A stretch of DNA of 64,000 nucleotides from Microbacterium sp. EST19A. GTDB taxonomy: Bacteria; Actinomycetota; Actinomycetes; Actinomycetales; Microbacteriaceae. Where the stretch lies: positions 1 to 64,000 of the forward strand of contig NZ_JAHXYZ010000002.1 of NCBI RefSeq assembly GCF_019969685.1, read 5' to 3'. Below, in pieces: positions 17,036 through 26,502 of the stretch (positions within the stretch are counted from its first letter, which is position 1; each line of letters starts with the position of its first letter). The notes under the pieces are model-generated. The model ran no database searches and was not told the origin of the DNA. It saw nothing but the letters and a program-made list of their open reading frames with translations. The position numbers were made by a program, and so were the translations under genes.

Positions 17036-17179
17036 TGACCGGCTCGAAACCGAGTTTTCGGGCATCTCCTCGTTCACACCACACCTTGATGGCGCCCCGG
17101 CGTGCGCTCCCAGGCAGAACGCGGACGATACGTCCGTGAGTCGTGAAAGACGCGACCACGTCATCGGAAGGACAGCTTC

Positions 17180-17809
17180 GTGACCACGAAGTCCCAGGAC
17201 CGCCGCAAGGTCCGGCTCAGCCGTGCCCTCGGCATCCCGCTCACCCCGAAGGCCGCCCGCTACCTCGAGAAGCGTCCCTACGCTCCGGGTGAGCACGGCC
17301 GCACGAAGCGCAAGGCCGACAGCGACTACGCCGTCCGTCTGCGTGAGAAGCAGCGTCTCCGCGAGCAGTACGGCATCCGCGAGAAGCAGATGCGCAACAC
17401 GTTCAACGAGGCGCGTCGTCACGACGGCCTGACCGGTGAGAACCTGGTCGAGCTCCTCGAGATGCGTCTCGACGCGCTCGTCGTGCGTTCGGGCTTCGCC
17501 CGCACCACGGCTCAGGCCCGCCAGCTCGTCGTGCACCGTCACATCCTCGTCGACGGCCAGCTCGTCGACCGCCCGTCGTTCCGCGTGAAGCCGGGTCAGC
17601 TCATCCACGTCAAGGCCAAGAGCGAGGGCACCGAGCCCTTCCAGGTCGCAGCAGCCGGCGGTCACGCCGAGGTCCTGCCTCCCGTTCCCGGCTACCTCGA
17701 GGTCGAGCTCGACAAGCTCCAGGCCCGCCTGGTCCGTCGTCCGAAGCGCGCCGAGGTCCCCGTGACCTGCGAAGTGCAGCTCGTCGTCGAGTACTACGCA
17801 GCTCGCTGA
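17180..17809 (+). CDS. rpsD: 30S ribosomal protein S4
   Basis: Primary 16S rRNA-binding protein that nucleates 30S assembly, and a translational repressor in other bacteria. The 209 residues contain the basic N-terminal domain (KRPYAPGEHGRTKRK), the S4 RNA-binding domain (EMRLDALVVRSGFARTTAQARQLVVHRHILVDG) and a C-terminal EVPVTCEVQLVVEYYAAR. Start GTG with GGAAGGA at 17166-17172. The zinc-type four-Cys N-terminus seen in some S4 proteins is not present. It is a single-gene unit ended by a strong hairpin and lies away from the alpha operon, as in other actinobacteria. Confidence 0.98.
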   Translation: MTTKSQDRRKVRLSRALGIPLTPKAARYLEKRPYAPGEHGRTKRKADSDYAVRLREKQRLREQYGIREKQMRNTFNEARRHDGLTGENLVELLEMRLDALVVRSGFARTTAQARQLVVHRHILVDGQLVDRPSFRVKPGQLIHVKAKSEGTEPFQVAAAGGHAEVLPPVPGYLEVELDKLQARLVRRPKRAEVPVTCEVQLVVEYYAAR

Positions 17810-17830
17810 TCCAGCGAGAGAGCGATTCGC

Positions 17831-17860
17831 AGAAGGCGTCGGGGCAACCCGACGCCTTCT
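17831..17860 (+). terminator. Hairpin terminator of rpsD
   Basis: A perfect 13-base-pair stem (AGAAGGCGTCGGG with CCCGACGCCTTCT) closed by the stable GNRA tetraloop GCAA. It begins 22 bases after the rpsD stop. The T-run afterwards is weak (GTCGTTTCC), as is usual for actinobacterial terminators. Confidence 0.85.
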
Positions 17861-17872
17861 GTCGTTTCCGCC

Positions 17873-17878
17873 TACGAT
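17873..17878 (+). promoter_or_regulatory. Putative -10 box (TACGAT) for the small gene before alaS
   Basis: TACGAT follows the rpsD terminator by a dozen bases and precedes the ATG at 17921 by 42. No -35 element is clear because the terminator stem occupies that place. Confidence 0.35.
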
Positions 17879-17920
17879 GGAGAAACCGCGCCTTCGCGGA
17901 TCAAGGGCAAGGATGGTGAC

Positions 17921-18109
17921 ATGAAGAACGTGCGTTGGTTCCTGGTCGGTCTGGTCGGCGGATTCGTCGTCGCTCACTTCATGAACAAGGACCCGCGTGG
18001 TCACGACATCCTCGCCGAGGTCGACGCCCGGATCAACGGATTCACGGCAGCCCTCGGCGACGCCTACCGCGAGCAGGAGGCACGGCTCACGGAGCCGGGC
18101 AAGAACTGA
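17921..18109 (+). CDS. Small membrane-associated protein upstream of alaS, unknown function
   Basis: A 62-residue protein. The N-terminus MKNVRWFLVGLVGGFVVAHFMN forms one hydrophobic helix with a Gly-x-x-Gly face. After HDILAEVDARINGFTAALGDAYREQEARL comes an amphipathic helix that may be coiled coil. I do not know its function. The coding assignment rests on its clean position between a promoter-like box and alaS, a GGCAAGGATGGTGAC start region, and composition like a real protein. It resembles small proteins found before alaS in related genera; this is recalled, not checked. Confidence 0.68.
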   Translation: MKNVRWFLVGLVGGFVVAHFMNKDPRGHDILAEVDARINGFTAALGDAYREQEARLTEPGKN

Positions 18110-18115
18110 ACCCTC

Positions 18116-18133
18116 GCCGCACCTCGGTGCGGC
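18116..18133 (+). terminator. Short hairpin between the small gene and alaS
   Basis: GCCGCAC-CTCG-GTGCGGC forms a 7-base-pair GC-rich stem with a four-base loop, 7 bases after the small gene's stop. There is no T-run. It could terminate, attenuate or simply protect the transcript entering alaS. Confidence 0.4.
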
Positions 18134-18161
18134 ATCCTCACGCAAGGACACCCGGCACGCT

Positions 18162-20822
18162 ATGAAAACTGCGGAGATCGCGCAGCGTTACCTCGACTTC
18201 TTCGAGAAGAACGACCATGTCATCGTCCCGTCGGCCTCTCTGGTCAGCGACGATCCCTCCCTGCTGTTCACGGTCGCCGGCATGGTGCCGATGATCCCGT
18301 ATCTCACGGGCGTCGTCCCTGCTCCGCATCCGCGCATCGCGGACCTCCAGAAGTGCATCCGCACGAACGACATCGAAGAAGTGGGCCGGACGGCGCGTCA
18401 CGGCACGTTCTTCCAGATGCTGGGCAACTGGTCGTTCGGCGACTACTTCAAGGAGGGCGCCATCCGCTACGCCTGGGAGCTGCTGACCAGCTCCGAAGCC
18501 GACGGCGGATTCGCGTTCGACGAGAAGGACCTCTGGGTCACCGTCTACGAGACCGACGATGAGGCCGAGTCCATCTGGCGCGACATCATCGGGCTGAAGC
18601 CGGAGCGCATCCAGCGTCTGGGCCGCGCCGACAACTACTGGAACACGGGCCAGCCCGGTCCTGGCGGGCCGGACTCCGAGATCTTCTTCGACCGCGGTCC
18701 CTCCTACGGCAAGGACGGCGGGCCTGCCGCCGACGACACGCGGTTCCTGGAGATCTGGAACCTCGTGTTCATGCAGGACTTCATCGAGAACATCCGCGGG
18801 AAGACCGAGTTCGACATCGTCGGCGAACTGCCGATGAAGAACATCGACACCGGCATGGGTCTCGAGCGCGTCGCCTTCCTCAAGCAGGGCGTCGAGAACA
18901 TGTACGAGACCGACCAGGTCCGTCCGGTGCTCGACCGCGCGGTCGAGCTCTCCGGACGGCGCTACGGCGCCGTGCACGAAGACGACGTCCGTTTCCGCGT
19001 GATCGCCGATCACGTGCGCTCCTCGTTGATGCTGCTGTCCGACGGTGTGCGGCCCTCGAACGAGGGACGCGGGTACATCCTCCGTCGCCTCATGCGCCGC
19101 ACGGTGCGGTCGATGCGCCTGCTCGGCGTGGACGAACCGGTGTTCCCCGAACTCTTCGCCGCCTCGCGCGATGCGATGAAGGCGGTCTATCCGGTCCTGG
19201 AGAAGGATTGGTCGACGCTCTCGGCCTCCGCGTTCGCCGAGGAGGAGACCTTCCGTCGCACGCTCGCCTCCGGATCGACCATCCTCGACCTGGCGCTCGA
19301 CCAGACGAAGCAGGGCGGCGGCAAGACGCTCAGCGGGCCCGAGGCGTTCCTGCTGCACGACACGTACGGCTTCCCGATCGACCTCACGCTCGAGGTCGCC
19401 GAGGAGGCCGGGCTCGACGTCGACCGTGCTGCGTTCGACTCGCTCATGCAGGAGCAGCGTCAGCGCGCCAAGGCCGACGCCCGCAACCGCAAGCGGCAGC
19501 TCGCCGACGTCTCCGTCTACCGCGACCTGCGTTCGCGCGGCGAGACCGGCTTCGACGGCTACACGGCCCTCGAGGTCGAGTCCCGCGTCCTCGGCATCCT
19601 CGTCGACGGCGCTGTCGTGCGCAGCGCGTCCGAAGGACAGATCGCCGAAGTCGTCCTCGCCGAGACCACGCTGTACGCCGAGTCCGGCGGACAGGTGGCC
19701 GACAAGGGCACGATCGTTGGCCCCGGATTCGAGCTCGAGGTCCTCGACGTGCAGCGTCCGGTTCCCGGGCTGATCAGCCACACCGTGGAGGTCACGCGAG
19801 GCACGGTGGCCGTGGACGATGCCGCGACGACCGTCGTGGACGCCGCCAACCGCCGCGCCGCACGCCAGGCGCACTCGGCGACGCACCTCGTGCACGCCGC
19901 GCTCCGCGACACCCTCGGCCCGACGGCCACGCAGGCGGGGTCGCTGAACCGCGCCGGCTACATGCGGTTCGACTTCTCGTGGTCGCAGGCGCTCTCGGGC
20001 GAGACGCGCTCCGAGATCGAGGAGATCACCAACCGTGCCGTGCAGGACGCCCTCGAGGTGACCACGCGCATCGTCTCGCTCGACGAGGCCAAGGAGGCCG
20101 GCGCCATGGCTCTCTTCGGGGAGAAGTACGGCGATGTCGTGCGGATGGTCGACATCGGCGGACCCTGGTCCCGTGAGCTCTGCGCCGGAACGCATGTCAC
20201 GACGAGTGCCGAGATCGGCCTGGTCAGCGTCGTCGGCGAATCGTCGGTCGGTGCCTCCAACCGCCGCATCGAAGCACTCGTCGGAGCGGACGCGTTCCGC
20301 GAGCTGGCGGCAGAACGCGCCCTCGTGTCGCAGCTCACCGCCTCGCTCAAGACGCCGCGCGAGCAGCTGCCCGAGCGCATCGCCGACCTCGCCGCGAGCC
20401 TCAAGGCGGCGGAGAAGCGCATCGCGCAGTTCGAGGCCAAGGAGCGCGCAGGGCAGGTGCCGGCCATCGCGGACGGCGCACAGCGCATCGGAGCGTTCCT
20501 CGTCGCTGCGCAGTCCCTCGGCGATGTCGCCTCTGCCGACGACGTGCGCGAGCTCGTGATCGGTGTGCGTGATCGTCTCGGATCCGAAGCCGCCGTCGTC
20601 GCGCTCGGTGCTGTCGTCAACGGGCGTCCCGTCGTGGTCGTCGCGACCAACGACGCCGCGCGCACGGCCGGAGCAAAGGCCGGAGTGCTCGCGAAGCGTG
20701 CCGCCGGAGTGCTCGGCGGTGGCGGCGGCGGGCGTGACGACGTCGCCCAGGGCGGCGGCACGGATTCCTCGGCGCTGCCCGCGGCGCTGGAGTCCATCTC
20801 CCAGGAGCTGCACGCCGCGTGA
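18162..20822 (+). CDS. alaS: Alanyl-tRNA synthetase
   Basis: Charges tRNA-Ala and hydrolyses mischarged Ser/Gly-tRNA-Ala. The protein is 886 residues from the ATG at MKTAEIAQRYLDFFEKNDH, which is the family N-terminus. The class II catalytic domain covers about 1-400 (LFTVAGMVPMIPYL, GHGTFFQMLGNWSFGDYFKEG-like segment). The editing domain shows HSATH with His571 and His575, and the CAGTH motif with Cys674 and His678. The C-Ala domain ends in a Gly-rich loop (GGGGGGRDD). All zinc ligands of the editing site are intact. GTGA overlap with ruvX follows. Confidence 0.98.
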   Translation: MKTAEIAQRYLDFFEKNDHVIVPSASLVSDDPSLLFTVAGMVPMIPYLTGVVPAPHPRIADLQKCIRTNDIEEVGRTARHGTFFQMLGNWSFGDYFKEGAIRYAWELLTSSEADGGFAFDEKDLWVTVYETDDEAESIWRDIIGLKPERIQRLGRADNYWNTGQPGPGGPDSEIFFDRGPSYGKDGGPAADDTRFLEIWNLVFMQDFIENIRGKTEFDIVGELPMKNIDTGMGLERVAFLKQGVENMYETDQVRPVLDRAVELSGRRYGAVHEDDVRFRVIADHVRSSLMLLSDGVRPSNEGRGYILRRLMRRTVRSMRLLGVDEPVFPELFAASRDAMKAVYPVLEKDWSTLSASAFAEEETFRRTLASGSTILDLALDQTKQGGGKTLSGPEAFLLHDTYGFPIDLTLEVAEEAGLDVDRAAFDSLMQEQRQRAKADARNRKRQLADVSVYRDLRSRGETGFDGYTALEVESRVLGILVDGAVVRSASEGQIAEVVLAETTLYAESGGQVADKGTIVGPGFELEVLDVQRPVPGLISHTVEVTRGTVAVDDAATTVVDAANRRAARQAHSATHLVHAALRDTLGPTATQAGSLNRAGYMRFDFSWSQALSGETRSEIEEITNRAVQDALEVTTRIVSLDEAKEAGAMALFGEKYGDVVRMVDIGGPWSRELCAGTHVTTSAEIGLVSVVGESSVGASNRRIEALVGADAFRELAAERALVSQLTASLKTPREQLPERIADLAASLKAAEKRIAQFEAKERAGQVPAIADGAQRIGAFLVAAQSLGDVASADDVRELVIGVRDRLGSEAAVVALGAVVNGRPVVVVATNDAARTAGAKAGVLAKRAAGVLGGGGGGRDDVAQGGGTDSSALPAALESISQELHAA

Positions 20823-21292
20823 ACGGGTTCCGTCGCGGGGTGCGCCTCGGCATCGACGTCGGCCGCGCCCGGGTCGGTGTCGCCCGATGCGACCCCGACG
20901 GGATGCTCGCCGTTCCGGTGGAGACCGTGCAGCGCAACGACCAGTCGATCGACCGCATCCTCACGATCGCGGGGGAGTACGATCTCCTCGAGTTCGTCGT
21001 CGGACTCCCGGTGAACATGCAGGGAGCGGACACCGCGTCGACCACGGATGCCCGCGAGTTCGCAGTGGCTCTGCAGCAGCGCAGCGGCGCACCGGTGCGG
21101 ATGGTCGACGAGCGTCTCAGCACGGTCACCGCCCACGCGGCACTGCGTTCCTCCGGGCGATCACAGAAGAAGTCTCGTAGCATTGTGGATCAGGTCGCCG
21201 CCGTGGTCCTTCTGCAGCAGGCGATCGACACGGAGAAGAGCACCGGAAACCCGGCCGGTGCCACGATCCCGGTTGACGAGGAGCCCGCCTGA
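20819..21292 (+). CDS. ruvX: RuvX/YqgF family putative pre-16S rRNA nuclease (Holliday junction resolvase-like)
   Basis: A 157-residue RNase H-fold protein. It shows the first acidic motif LGIDVGRARVGVA, the second EFVVGLPVNMQG, and the third in VRMVDERLSTVTA, with the C-terminal SIVDQVAAVVLLQ. YqgF homologues mature the 5' end of 16S rRNA in E. coli, and MtRuvX resolves Holliday junctions in vitro; both functions are possible. Start GTG overlaps the alaS stop. It is followed by mltG, a conserved actinobacterial order. Confidence 0.94.
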   Translation: MNGFRRGVRLGIDVGRARVGVARCDPDGMLAVPVETVQRNDQSIDRILTIAGEYDLLEFVVGLPVNMQGADTASTTDAREFAVALQQRSGAPVRMVDERLSTVTAHAALRSSGRSQKKSRSIVDQVAAVVLLQQAIDTEKSTGNPAGATIPVDEEPA

Positions 21293-21294
21293 AC

Positions 21295-22806
21295 ATGTCC
21301 GAACGCGAGAGTGCTTCCCCCCAGCACGATCCGGACGCCCGCCTGGGCGACCTGTTCGAGAACCTTCCCGCCCCCACGCGCCAGATCCCGACCGTCGACA
21401 ACAGCGCTCCGACGCCGGGGTCGCGCCGGGCGGCGCGAGAGGCCGCCGGCCGTACCCCCGGGGCGCCGGATGCCGACGAAGCGGCAGCGCCGAACACGGC
21501 ATCCGCGAACGCGGAGCCTCCGCGGCGCGAGCCGGCGGACGTCGATGCGCTGTTCGGGGCGGACGCCGTCCAGCAGGACGCCGTCCAGGAGCCCGCCCTC
21601 GCGACGTCCGCGGGTCGAGTCCCTGCGACCGCATCGGCGGCGACTGCAGGGGCATCCGATCCCGCGCCGCCGTTGGGCGGAGGGCTCGACGACCTCTTCG
21701 TCACGCACGACGAGCGCGCAGGCGCCAAAGGTCCGAAGAAGAAGCGGCGGACCGGCTGCCTGGTCGCGCTGATCATCGTGCTCGTGATCGTCGGCGGCCT
21801 GGCCGCGGGTGGCATCTGGGCCTGGAACACCTACGGCGACAAGATCAGCGAAGCCATGGGCTGGGGCGAGCCGAAGGACTGGGAGGCGGGTATCGCCACC
21901 GGCGAGGTGTTCGTCACCATCAAGGAAGGCGACACGGGCGGACCGGTGTCGACCGCTCTGTTCGAGGCCGGCGTCACCAGGACCGAAGACGTCTTCTACG
22001 ACTACATCGTCAACGAGAACCTGGCCGTGACCTTCTACCCCGGCGTCTATCGCCTGCAGGAGAAGATGACGGCCGAGGCCGCTCTGGCAGCGCTCAAAGA
22101 CGACTCGAACAAGCTCGAGAACACCGTGTCGGTGGCCGAGGGCGGCACGATCACCTCGTCGCTCCCCGGCATGGCGGAGACTCTCGGCATCCCGATCGAG
22201 GACTTCCAAGCCGCTGTGGCCGACCCCTCGGCCTACGGCGTCACGGCGCAGAGCCTCGAGGGATGGCTGTTCCCGGCGGTCTACACGTTCGACCCCGAGG
22301 TGACGGCGACGCAGGTCATCCAGCGCATGGTCGACCGCACCCGCGAATCGCTGGCCGCCGCCGGGGTGCCCGACGCGGATGCCGAGCGGGTGCTCACCAT
22401 CGCCTCGATCATCCAGCGCGAGGGACGCCTGGACGACTTCGCGAAGGTCTCGCGGGTGATCCAGAACCGCCTCGACATCGACATGCTCCTGCAGATGGAC
22501 TCGACGGCGCAGTACGGCTACGGCTCACTGCACGAAGGCGTCGTGTCGAGCTCGGCGGAAGCGCTCGAAGACGACAATCCGTGGAACACCTACGTGCACA
22601 CGGGGCTCCCGATCACACCGATCGCCAGTCCGAGCGACGCCGCCATCAAGGCGGCCATGGAGCCGGCGGACGGCCCGTGGCTCTACTTCGTGACGATCAA
22701 CCTCGCCACGGGGGAGACGCAGTTCTCCGAGACGCTCGCCGAGCACGAACAGGGCATCGAGAAGTGGCGTGAATGGTGCCGGGCCAATCCCGAGGGCGGC
22801 TGCTGA
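21295..22806 (+). CDS. mltG: MltG, endolytic peptidoglycan transglycosylase
   Basis: Cleaves nascent glycan strands and limits their length at the membrane. The 503-residue protein has a long Ala/Pro-rich cytoplasmic region (about 1-150), a single membrane helix (LVALIIVLVIVGGLAAGGIWAW, about 156-178), a LysM-like segment (VFVTIKEGDTGGPVS), and the catalytic YceG domain with Glu376 in ASIIQREGRL, then MDSTAQYGYG and TYVHTGLPITPI. The length of the cytoplasmic part is typical of actinobacterial MltG. It sits between ruvX and aroE. Confidence 0.95.
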   Translation: MSERESASPQHDPDARLGDLFENLPAPTRQIPTVDNSAPTPGSRRAAREAAGRTPGAPDADEAAAPNTASANAEPPRREPADVDALFGADAVQQDAVQEPALATSAGRVPATASAATAGASDPAPPLGGGLDDLFVTHDERAGAKGPKKKRRTGCLVALIIVLVIVGGLAAGGIWAWNTYGDKISEAMGWGEPKDWEAGIATGEVFVTIKEGDTGGPVSTALFEAGVTRTEDVFYDYIVNENLAVTFYPGVYRLQEKMTAEAALAALKDDSNKLENTVSVAEGGTITSSLPGMAETLGIPIEDFQAAVADPSAYGVTAQSLEGWLFPAVYTFDPEVTATQVIQRMVDRTRESLAAAGVPDADAERVLTIASIIQREGRLDDFAKVSRVIQNRLDIDMLLQMDSTAQYGYGSLHEGVVSSSAEALEDDNPWNTYVHTGLPITPIASPSDAAIKAAMEPADGPWLYFVTINLATGETQFSETLAEHEQGIEKWREWCRANPEGGC

Positions 22807-22810
22807 GACG

Positions 22811-23623
22811 GTGACCGCGACCCGCCTGGCCGTCTGGGGAGACCCGATCGCGCACTCGAAGTCTCCGGCCCTGCACGCCGCGGCGTACGGCGTGCTGGGG
22901 CTCGACTGGGAGTACGACCGCCGGCAGGTGGGTGCGGCCGGGTTCGCCGAGGCGCTCGGCGGGCTCGACGCCTCCTGGCGCGGTCTCTCCCTGACCATGC
23001 CGCTGAAGGAGGAGGCGTTCGGCGCGGCGACGACGCGCGACGCCCATGCCGCATTGACCGGTGCCGTCAACACCCTGCTGTTCGGCGACGACGTCGCCGG
23101 GTACAACACCGATGTCGGCGGGATCATCGATGCGCTGGCCGAGGCGGGTGTCACGGAGGTGCAGCGGGTGCGTATCCTCGGTGCGGGCGCCACGGCGGCA
23201 TCCGCTCTCGTCGCTGCCGCAGAGCTCGGAGCCGAGCACGTGGAGGTCTCGGCGCGACGACCCGAACGCGCAGCGGGCCTGGTCGTGCTGGGCGAGCGCC
23301 TGGGCGCGACCGTCGAACCGCGGACTCTCGACGACGTCGTGCTCGATGCCGAACTGACGATCGCGACGCTGCCGAGCGGCACCGCGCTCCCTCCGGACGT
23401 CGCCGCACCGTTGGCGGCTCGCGGCGGCACGCTCTTCGACGCGGCCTACGCACCGTGGCCGTCGGCTCTCGCGGTCGCATGGGGTGACGGGCGCGTTGTC
23501 TCCGGACTGGGGATGCTGCTGCATCAGGCGGTGCGCCAGATCAGGATCTTCCGCCACGGCGACCCGCTGGTCCCGTTGCCGGATGAGGCCGACGTCGTCG
23601 CCGCGATGCGCGCCGTGCTCTGA
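22811..23623 (+). CDS. aroE: Shikimate dehydrogenase
   Basis: NADPH-dependent reduction of 3-dehydroshikimate to shikimate. The protein is 270 residues from the GTG just after the mltG stop; an earlier ATG inside mltG is less likely because it would add an unrelated tail. Motifs: [17 protein letters not shown] for shikimate binding, the catalytic Lys in [17 protein letters not shown] with N and T, and the Rossmann motif [13 protein letters not shown]. The expected C-terminal GLGMLLHQA is present. It is followed after 62 bases by aroC. Confidence 0.95.
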   Translation: MTATRLAVWGDPIAHSKSPALHAAAYGVLGLDWEYDRRQVGAAGFAEALGGLDASWRGLSLTMPLKEEAFGAATTRDAHAALTGAVNTLLFGDDVAGYNTDVGGIIDALAEAGVTEVQRVRILGAGATAASALVAAAELGAEHVEVSARRPERAAGLVVLGERLGATVEPRTLDDVVLDAELTIATLPSGTALPPDVAAPLAARGGTLFDAAYAPWPSALAVAWGDGRVVSGLGMLLHQAVRQIRIFRHGDPLVPLPDEADVVAAMRAVL

Positions 23624-23685
23624 GCCGGACGGCGCTCGACGAAACGCGGCGCGAGGCAGGCCTGATCGCATGGGAGACTGGAGCA

Positions 23686-24915
23686 ATGCTCCGCGTGCTC
23701 ACGGCCGGCGAATCGCACGGCCCAGAACTCATCGCCGTCATGGAGGGCCTGCCCTCCGGCGTTCCGGTGTCCTCCGAGGCCATCCAGGCCGATCTCGCCC
23801 GCCGCAAGCTCGGCTACGGCCGTGGATCGCGGATGAAGTTCGAGCAGGACGAGCTGACGATCTCGGGCGGTGTCCGGCACGGCAAGACGCTCGGCAGCCC
23901 GATCGCGCTGCGCATCGGCAACACCGAGTGGCCCAAGTGGATCGAGGTCATGAACCCGGAACCCGTCGAGCTGACCGACAAGTCGCGTGGTCGCAGCGCG
24001 CCGCTGACCCGTCCGCGTCCCGGCCACGCCGACCTCGTGGGCATGCAGAAGTACGACTTCGACGAGGCGCGCCCGATCCTCGAGCGCGCGAGTGCCCGGG
24101 AGACCGCTGCGCGGGTCGCTCTCGGCGCGATCGCCCGATCGTTCCTCGGTGAGCTCGGCATCCGCCTGGTCAGTCACACGCTGTCGATCGGCCCCGTGCG
24201 GGCGCCGGAGGGGTCGGCGCTGCCGACGCCCGATGACGTCGAGACGCTGGACGCGGATCCGCTGCGGTGCTTCGACCCGGCGACGTCCGCGCTGATGGTC
24301 GCCGAGGTCGACGACGCGAAGAAGGACGGCGACACGCTGGGCGGCATCGTCGAGGTGCTCGCCTACGGCCTCCCGCCCGGACTCGGCTCGCACGTGCACT
24401 GGGACCGTCGTCTCGACGCCCGTCTCGCACAGGCGCTGATGAGCATCCAGGCCATCAAGGGCGTCGAGGTCGGCGACGGCTTCGAGACGACGCGCCGCCG
24501 CGGCTCCGCGGCCCACGACGAGCTGTTCGCGACCGCCGACGGCATCTCTCGCGGATCGGATCGCGCCGGCGGCACCGAGGGCGGCATGTCCACCGGTACC
24601 GTCCTGCGCGTCCGTGCAGGCATGAAGCCGATCGCGACCGTCCCGCACTCGCTGCGCACGATCGACGTGGCGACGGGCGAGGAGGCGACGGCGCACCACC
24701 AGCGCTCCGACGTCTGCGCCGTGCCCGCCGCCGGTGTCGTGGCCGAGGCCATGGTCGCCGTCGAGCTGGCGAACGCCGTGCTGGAGAAGTTCGGCGGCGA
24801 CAGCATCGGCGAGACGCGCCGCAACCTCGAGGGCTACCTCGCCGGCATCCCGGAGGAGCTGCGCACGACCCCGGCGTCCGAGGCGGCGCTCATCGCGCAT
24901 GACGAGCGAGGCTGA
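23686..24915 (+). CDS. aroC: Chorismate synthase
   Basis: Converts EPSP to chorismate with reduced FMN. The 409-residue protein shows the signature [18 protein letters not shown] at the N-terminus, [31 protein letters not shown] and [17 protein letters not shown], and the FMN-binding [10 protein letters not shown]. The length matches the actinobacterial form. The sequence GAGACT ends six bases before the ATG, a near match to the leaderless arrangement found at other genes, but the first base is not T. It overlaps aroK by 17 bases. Confidence 0.97.
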   Translation: MLRVLTAGESHGPELIAVMEGLPSGVPVSSEAIQADLARRKLGYGRGSRMKFEQDELTISGGVRHGKTLGSPIALRIGNTEWPKWIEVMNPEPVELTDKSRGRSAPLTRPRPGHADLVGMQKYDFDEARPILERASARETAARVALGAIARSFLGELGIRLVSHTLSIGPVRAPEGSALPTPDDVETLDADPLRCFDPATSALMVAEVDDAKKDGDTLGGIVEVLAYGLPPGLGSHVHWDRRLDARLAQALMSIQAIKGVEVGDGFETTRRRGSAAHDELFATADGISRGSDRAGGTEGGMSTGTVLRVRAGMKPIATVPHSLRTIDVATGEEATAHHQRSDVCAVPAAGVVAEAMVAVELANAVLEKFGGDSIGETRRNLEGYLAGIPEELRTTPASEAALIAHDERG

Positions 24916-25417
24916 TCCGCTCACGCTGGTGCTGGTCGGCCCGATGGCCGCCGGCAAGACCAGCGTCGGCAGGCGCGTCGCACGGCGGCTCGGAGTGGCC
25001 TTCATCGACACGGACAAGAGGATCGTCGCCGAGCACGGACCCATTCCGGCGATCTTCACGGATCACGGGGAACCCCATTTCCGCGCGCTCGAACGCGCTG
25101 CCGTGGCTGCCGCCCTGTCGGAGGGCGGCGTGGTCTCGCTCGGCGGAGGGGCGGTGACGGATGACGGTACGCGCGAACTGCTGCGACAGCATCCGGTCGT
25201 CTTCCTCACGGTGAGCCCTGAGGCGGTAGCCGACCGGATCCGCGGGGGCAACCGTCCGCTGCTCGCCGGAGAGGACCCGGTGGAGCGCTGGATACGGATC
25301 TTCGAGGAGCGTCGGGACTGGTACGACGAAGTGGCCTCGACGACGTTCGACACGTCGCGACGGCCGATGCAGAGGATTGCCGACGAGATCGTGGCATGGA
25401 GAAGAGAGCAGCGATGA
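24899..25417 (+). CDS. aroK: Shikimate kinase
   Basis: Phosphorylates shikimate at O3. The protein is 172 residues from the ATG inside the end of aroC. P-loop [15 protein letters not shown] is near residues 13-27, and the shikimate-binding Asp is in FIDTDKRIV. The GGGAV motif ([10 protein letters not shown]) and the lid Arg region [14 protein letters not shown] are present. The canonical GLMGAGKS is slightly altered to GPMAAGKT, which keeps the Walker residues. Its stop overlaps the aroB start. Confidence 0.95.
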   Translation: MTSEADPLTLVLVGPMAAGKTSVGRRVARRLGVAFIDTDKRIVAEHGPIPAIFTDHGEPHFRALERAAVAAALSEGGVVSLGGGAVTDDGTRELLRQHPVVFLTVSPEAVADRIRGGNRPLLAGEDPVERWIRIFEERRDWYDEVASTTFDTSRRPMQRIADEIVAWRREQR

Positions 25418-26502
25418 GCACGACCACCATCAGTGTGACCGGGAACGACGCGTACGACATCACCATCGGGCGAGGTGTGCTCGACCGCGTCTCGGCCGCG
25501 CTCGCGCCGACCGTGTGCAAGATCCTCGTCGTGCATCCGCCGACGCTGGCCGCACGCGCCGCCGAGCTGCGGGAGAGACTGCTCGCCGACACGGAGAACG
25601 GGCCGCGCGAGGTTCTGCTCGCCGAGGTGCCGGACGCCGAACAGGGCAAGCGCATCGAGGTCGCGGCCTTCTGCTGGCAGGTCATGGGACAGGCGGACTT
25701 CACCCGCACCGATGCCGTCGTCGGGTACGGCGGGGGAGCGGTGACCGACCTCGCCGGTTTCGTCGCGGCCACCTGGCTGCGCGGCGTGCAGCTCGTGCAG
25801 GTCCCGACGACCGTGCTCGGTCTCGTCGATGCCTCCGTCGGCGGCAAGACCGGGATCAACACCGCCGAGGGCAAGAACCTCGTCGGGGCCTTCTGGGCGC
25901 CGAGCGCGGTCGTCGGCGATCTCGACGAACTCGGCAGTCTGAGCCCGAACGAGGCGACGGCCGGCTTCGCGGAGGTCGTCAAAGCCGGCTTCATCTGGGC
26001 TCCGGAGATCCTCGACATCATCGAGGCGGATCCGGCGCGCGCCGTCGACACGACCACGGAGGAGTTCCGTCGTGCCGTCGAGCTCGCCATCGACATGAAG
26101 GCGAAGGTCGTGTCCGACGACTTCCGCGAGGCCGGTCTTCGCGAGATCCTCAACTACGGTCACACGCTCGGCCACGCGATCGAGCACGCCGAGCGGTACA
26201 AGTGGCGGCACGGTGCGGCGGTCTCGATCGGCATGCTGTACGCCGCCGAGCTCTCGCGGCTCGCCGGACGTCTGTCGGATGCCGCCGCGGAGAGGCACCG
26301 CACGATCCTGGAGTCTCTCGGCCTGCCGACCTCGTACCGCGCGGGTGCCTGGCCGCAGCTGCTCGCGACGATGCAGCGCGACAAGAAGAGCCGCGGCGGG
26401 ATGCTGCGCTTCATCCTGCTCGACGACATCGCGAAGCCCACGGTGCTGCAGGCTCCCGACGAGTCCCTGCTCTTCGCCGCCTACCAGGAGATCGGGGCGT
26501 GA
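25414..26502 (+). CDS. aroB: 3-dehydroquinate synthase
   Basis: Cyclises DAHP to 3-dehydroquinate with NAD and a divalent metal. The protein is 362 residues from the ATG overlapping the aroK stop (ATGA); a start six codons earlier is also possible. Motifs: GYGGGAVTDLAGFVAATWLRG for NAD, QVPTTVLGLVDASVGGKTGIN, and the metal ligands Glu and His in EVVKAGFI and NYGHTLGHAIEH. The C-terminal RDKKSRGGMLRFILL is present. The start of the GNAT gene overlaps its stop. Confidence 0.96.
   Translation: MSTTTISVTGNDAYDITIGRGVLDRVSAALAPTVCKILVVHPPTLAARAAELRERLLADTENGPREVLLAEVPDAEQGKRIEVAAFCWQVMGQADFTRTDAVVGYGGGAVTDLAGFVAATWLRGVQLVQVPTTVLGLVDASVGGKTGINTAEGKNLVGAFWAPSAVVGDLDELGSLSPNEATAGFAEVVKAGFIWAPEILDIIEADPARAVDTTTEEFRRAVELAIDMKAKVVSDDFREAGLREILNYGHTLGHAIEHAERYKWRHGAAVSIGMLYAAELSRLAGRLSDAAAERHRTILESLGLPTSYRAGAWPQLLATMQRDKKSRGGMLRFILLDDIAKPTVLQAPDESLLFAAYQEIGA

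Noticed and set aside
18110..18161. T-box upstream of alaS
   Set aside because: Only about 50 bases and a single short hairpin; the T-box core sequence and specifier loop are missing.
18138..20813. A reading frame of about 890 codons on the minus strand opposite alaS
   Set aside because: Antisense shadow of alaS. Composition is Gly/Arg/Asp-rich with no motifs, and alaS is complete with all catalytic residues.
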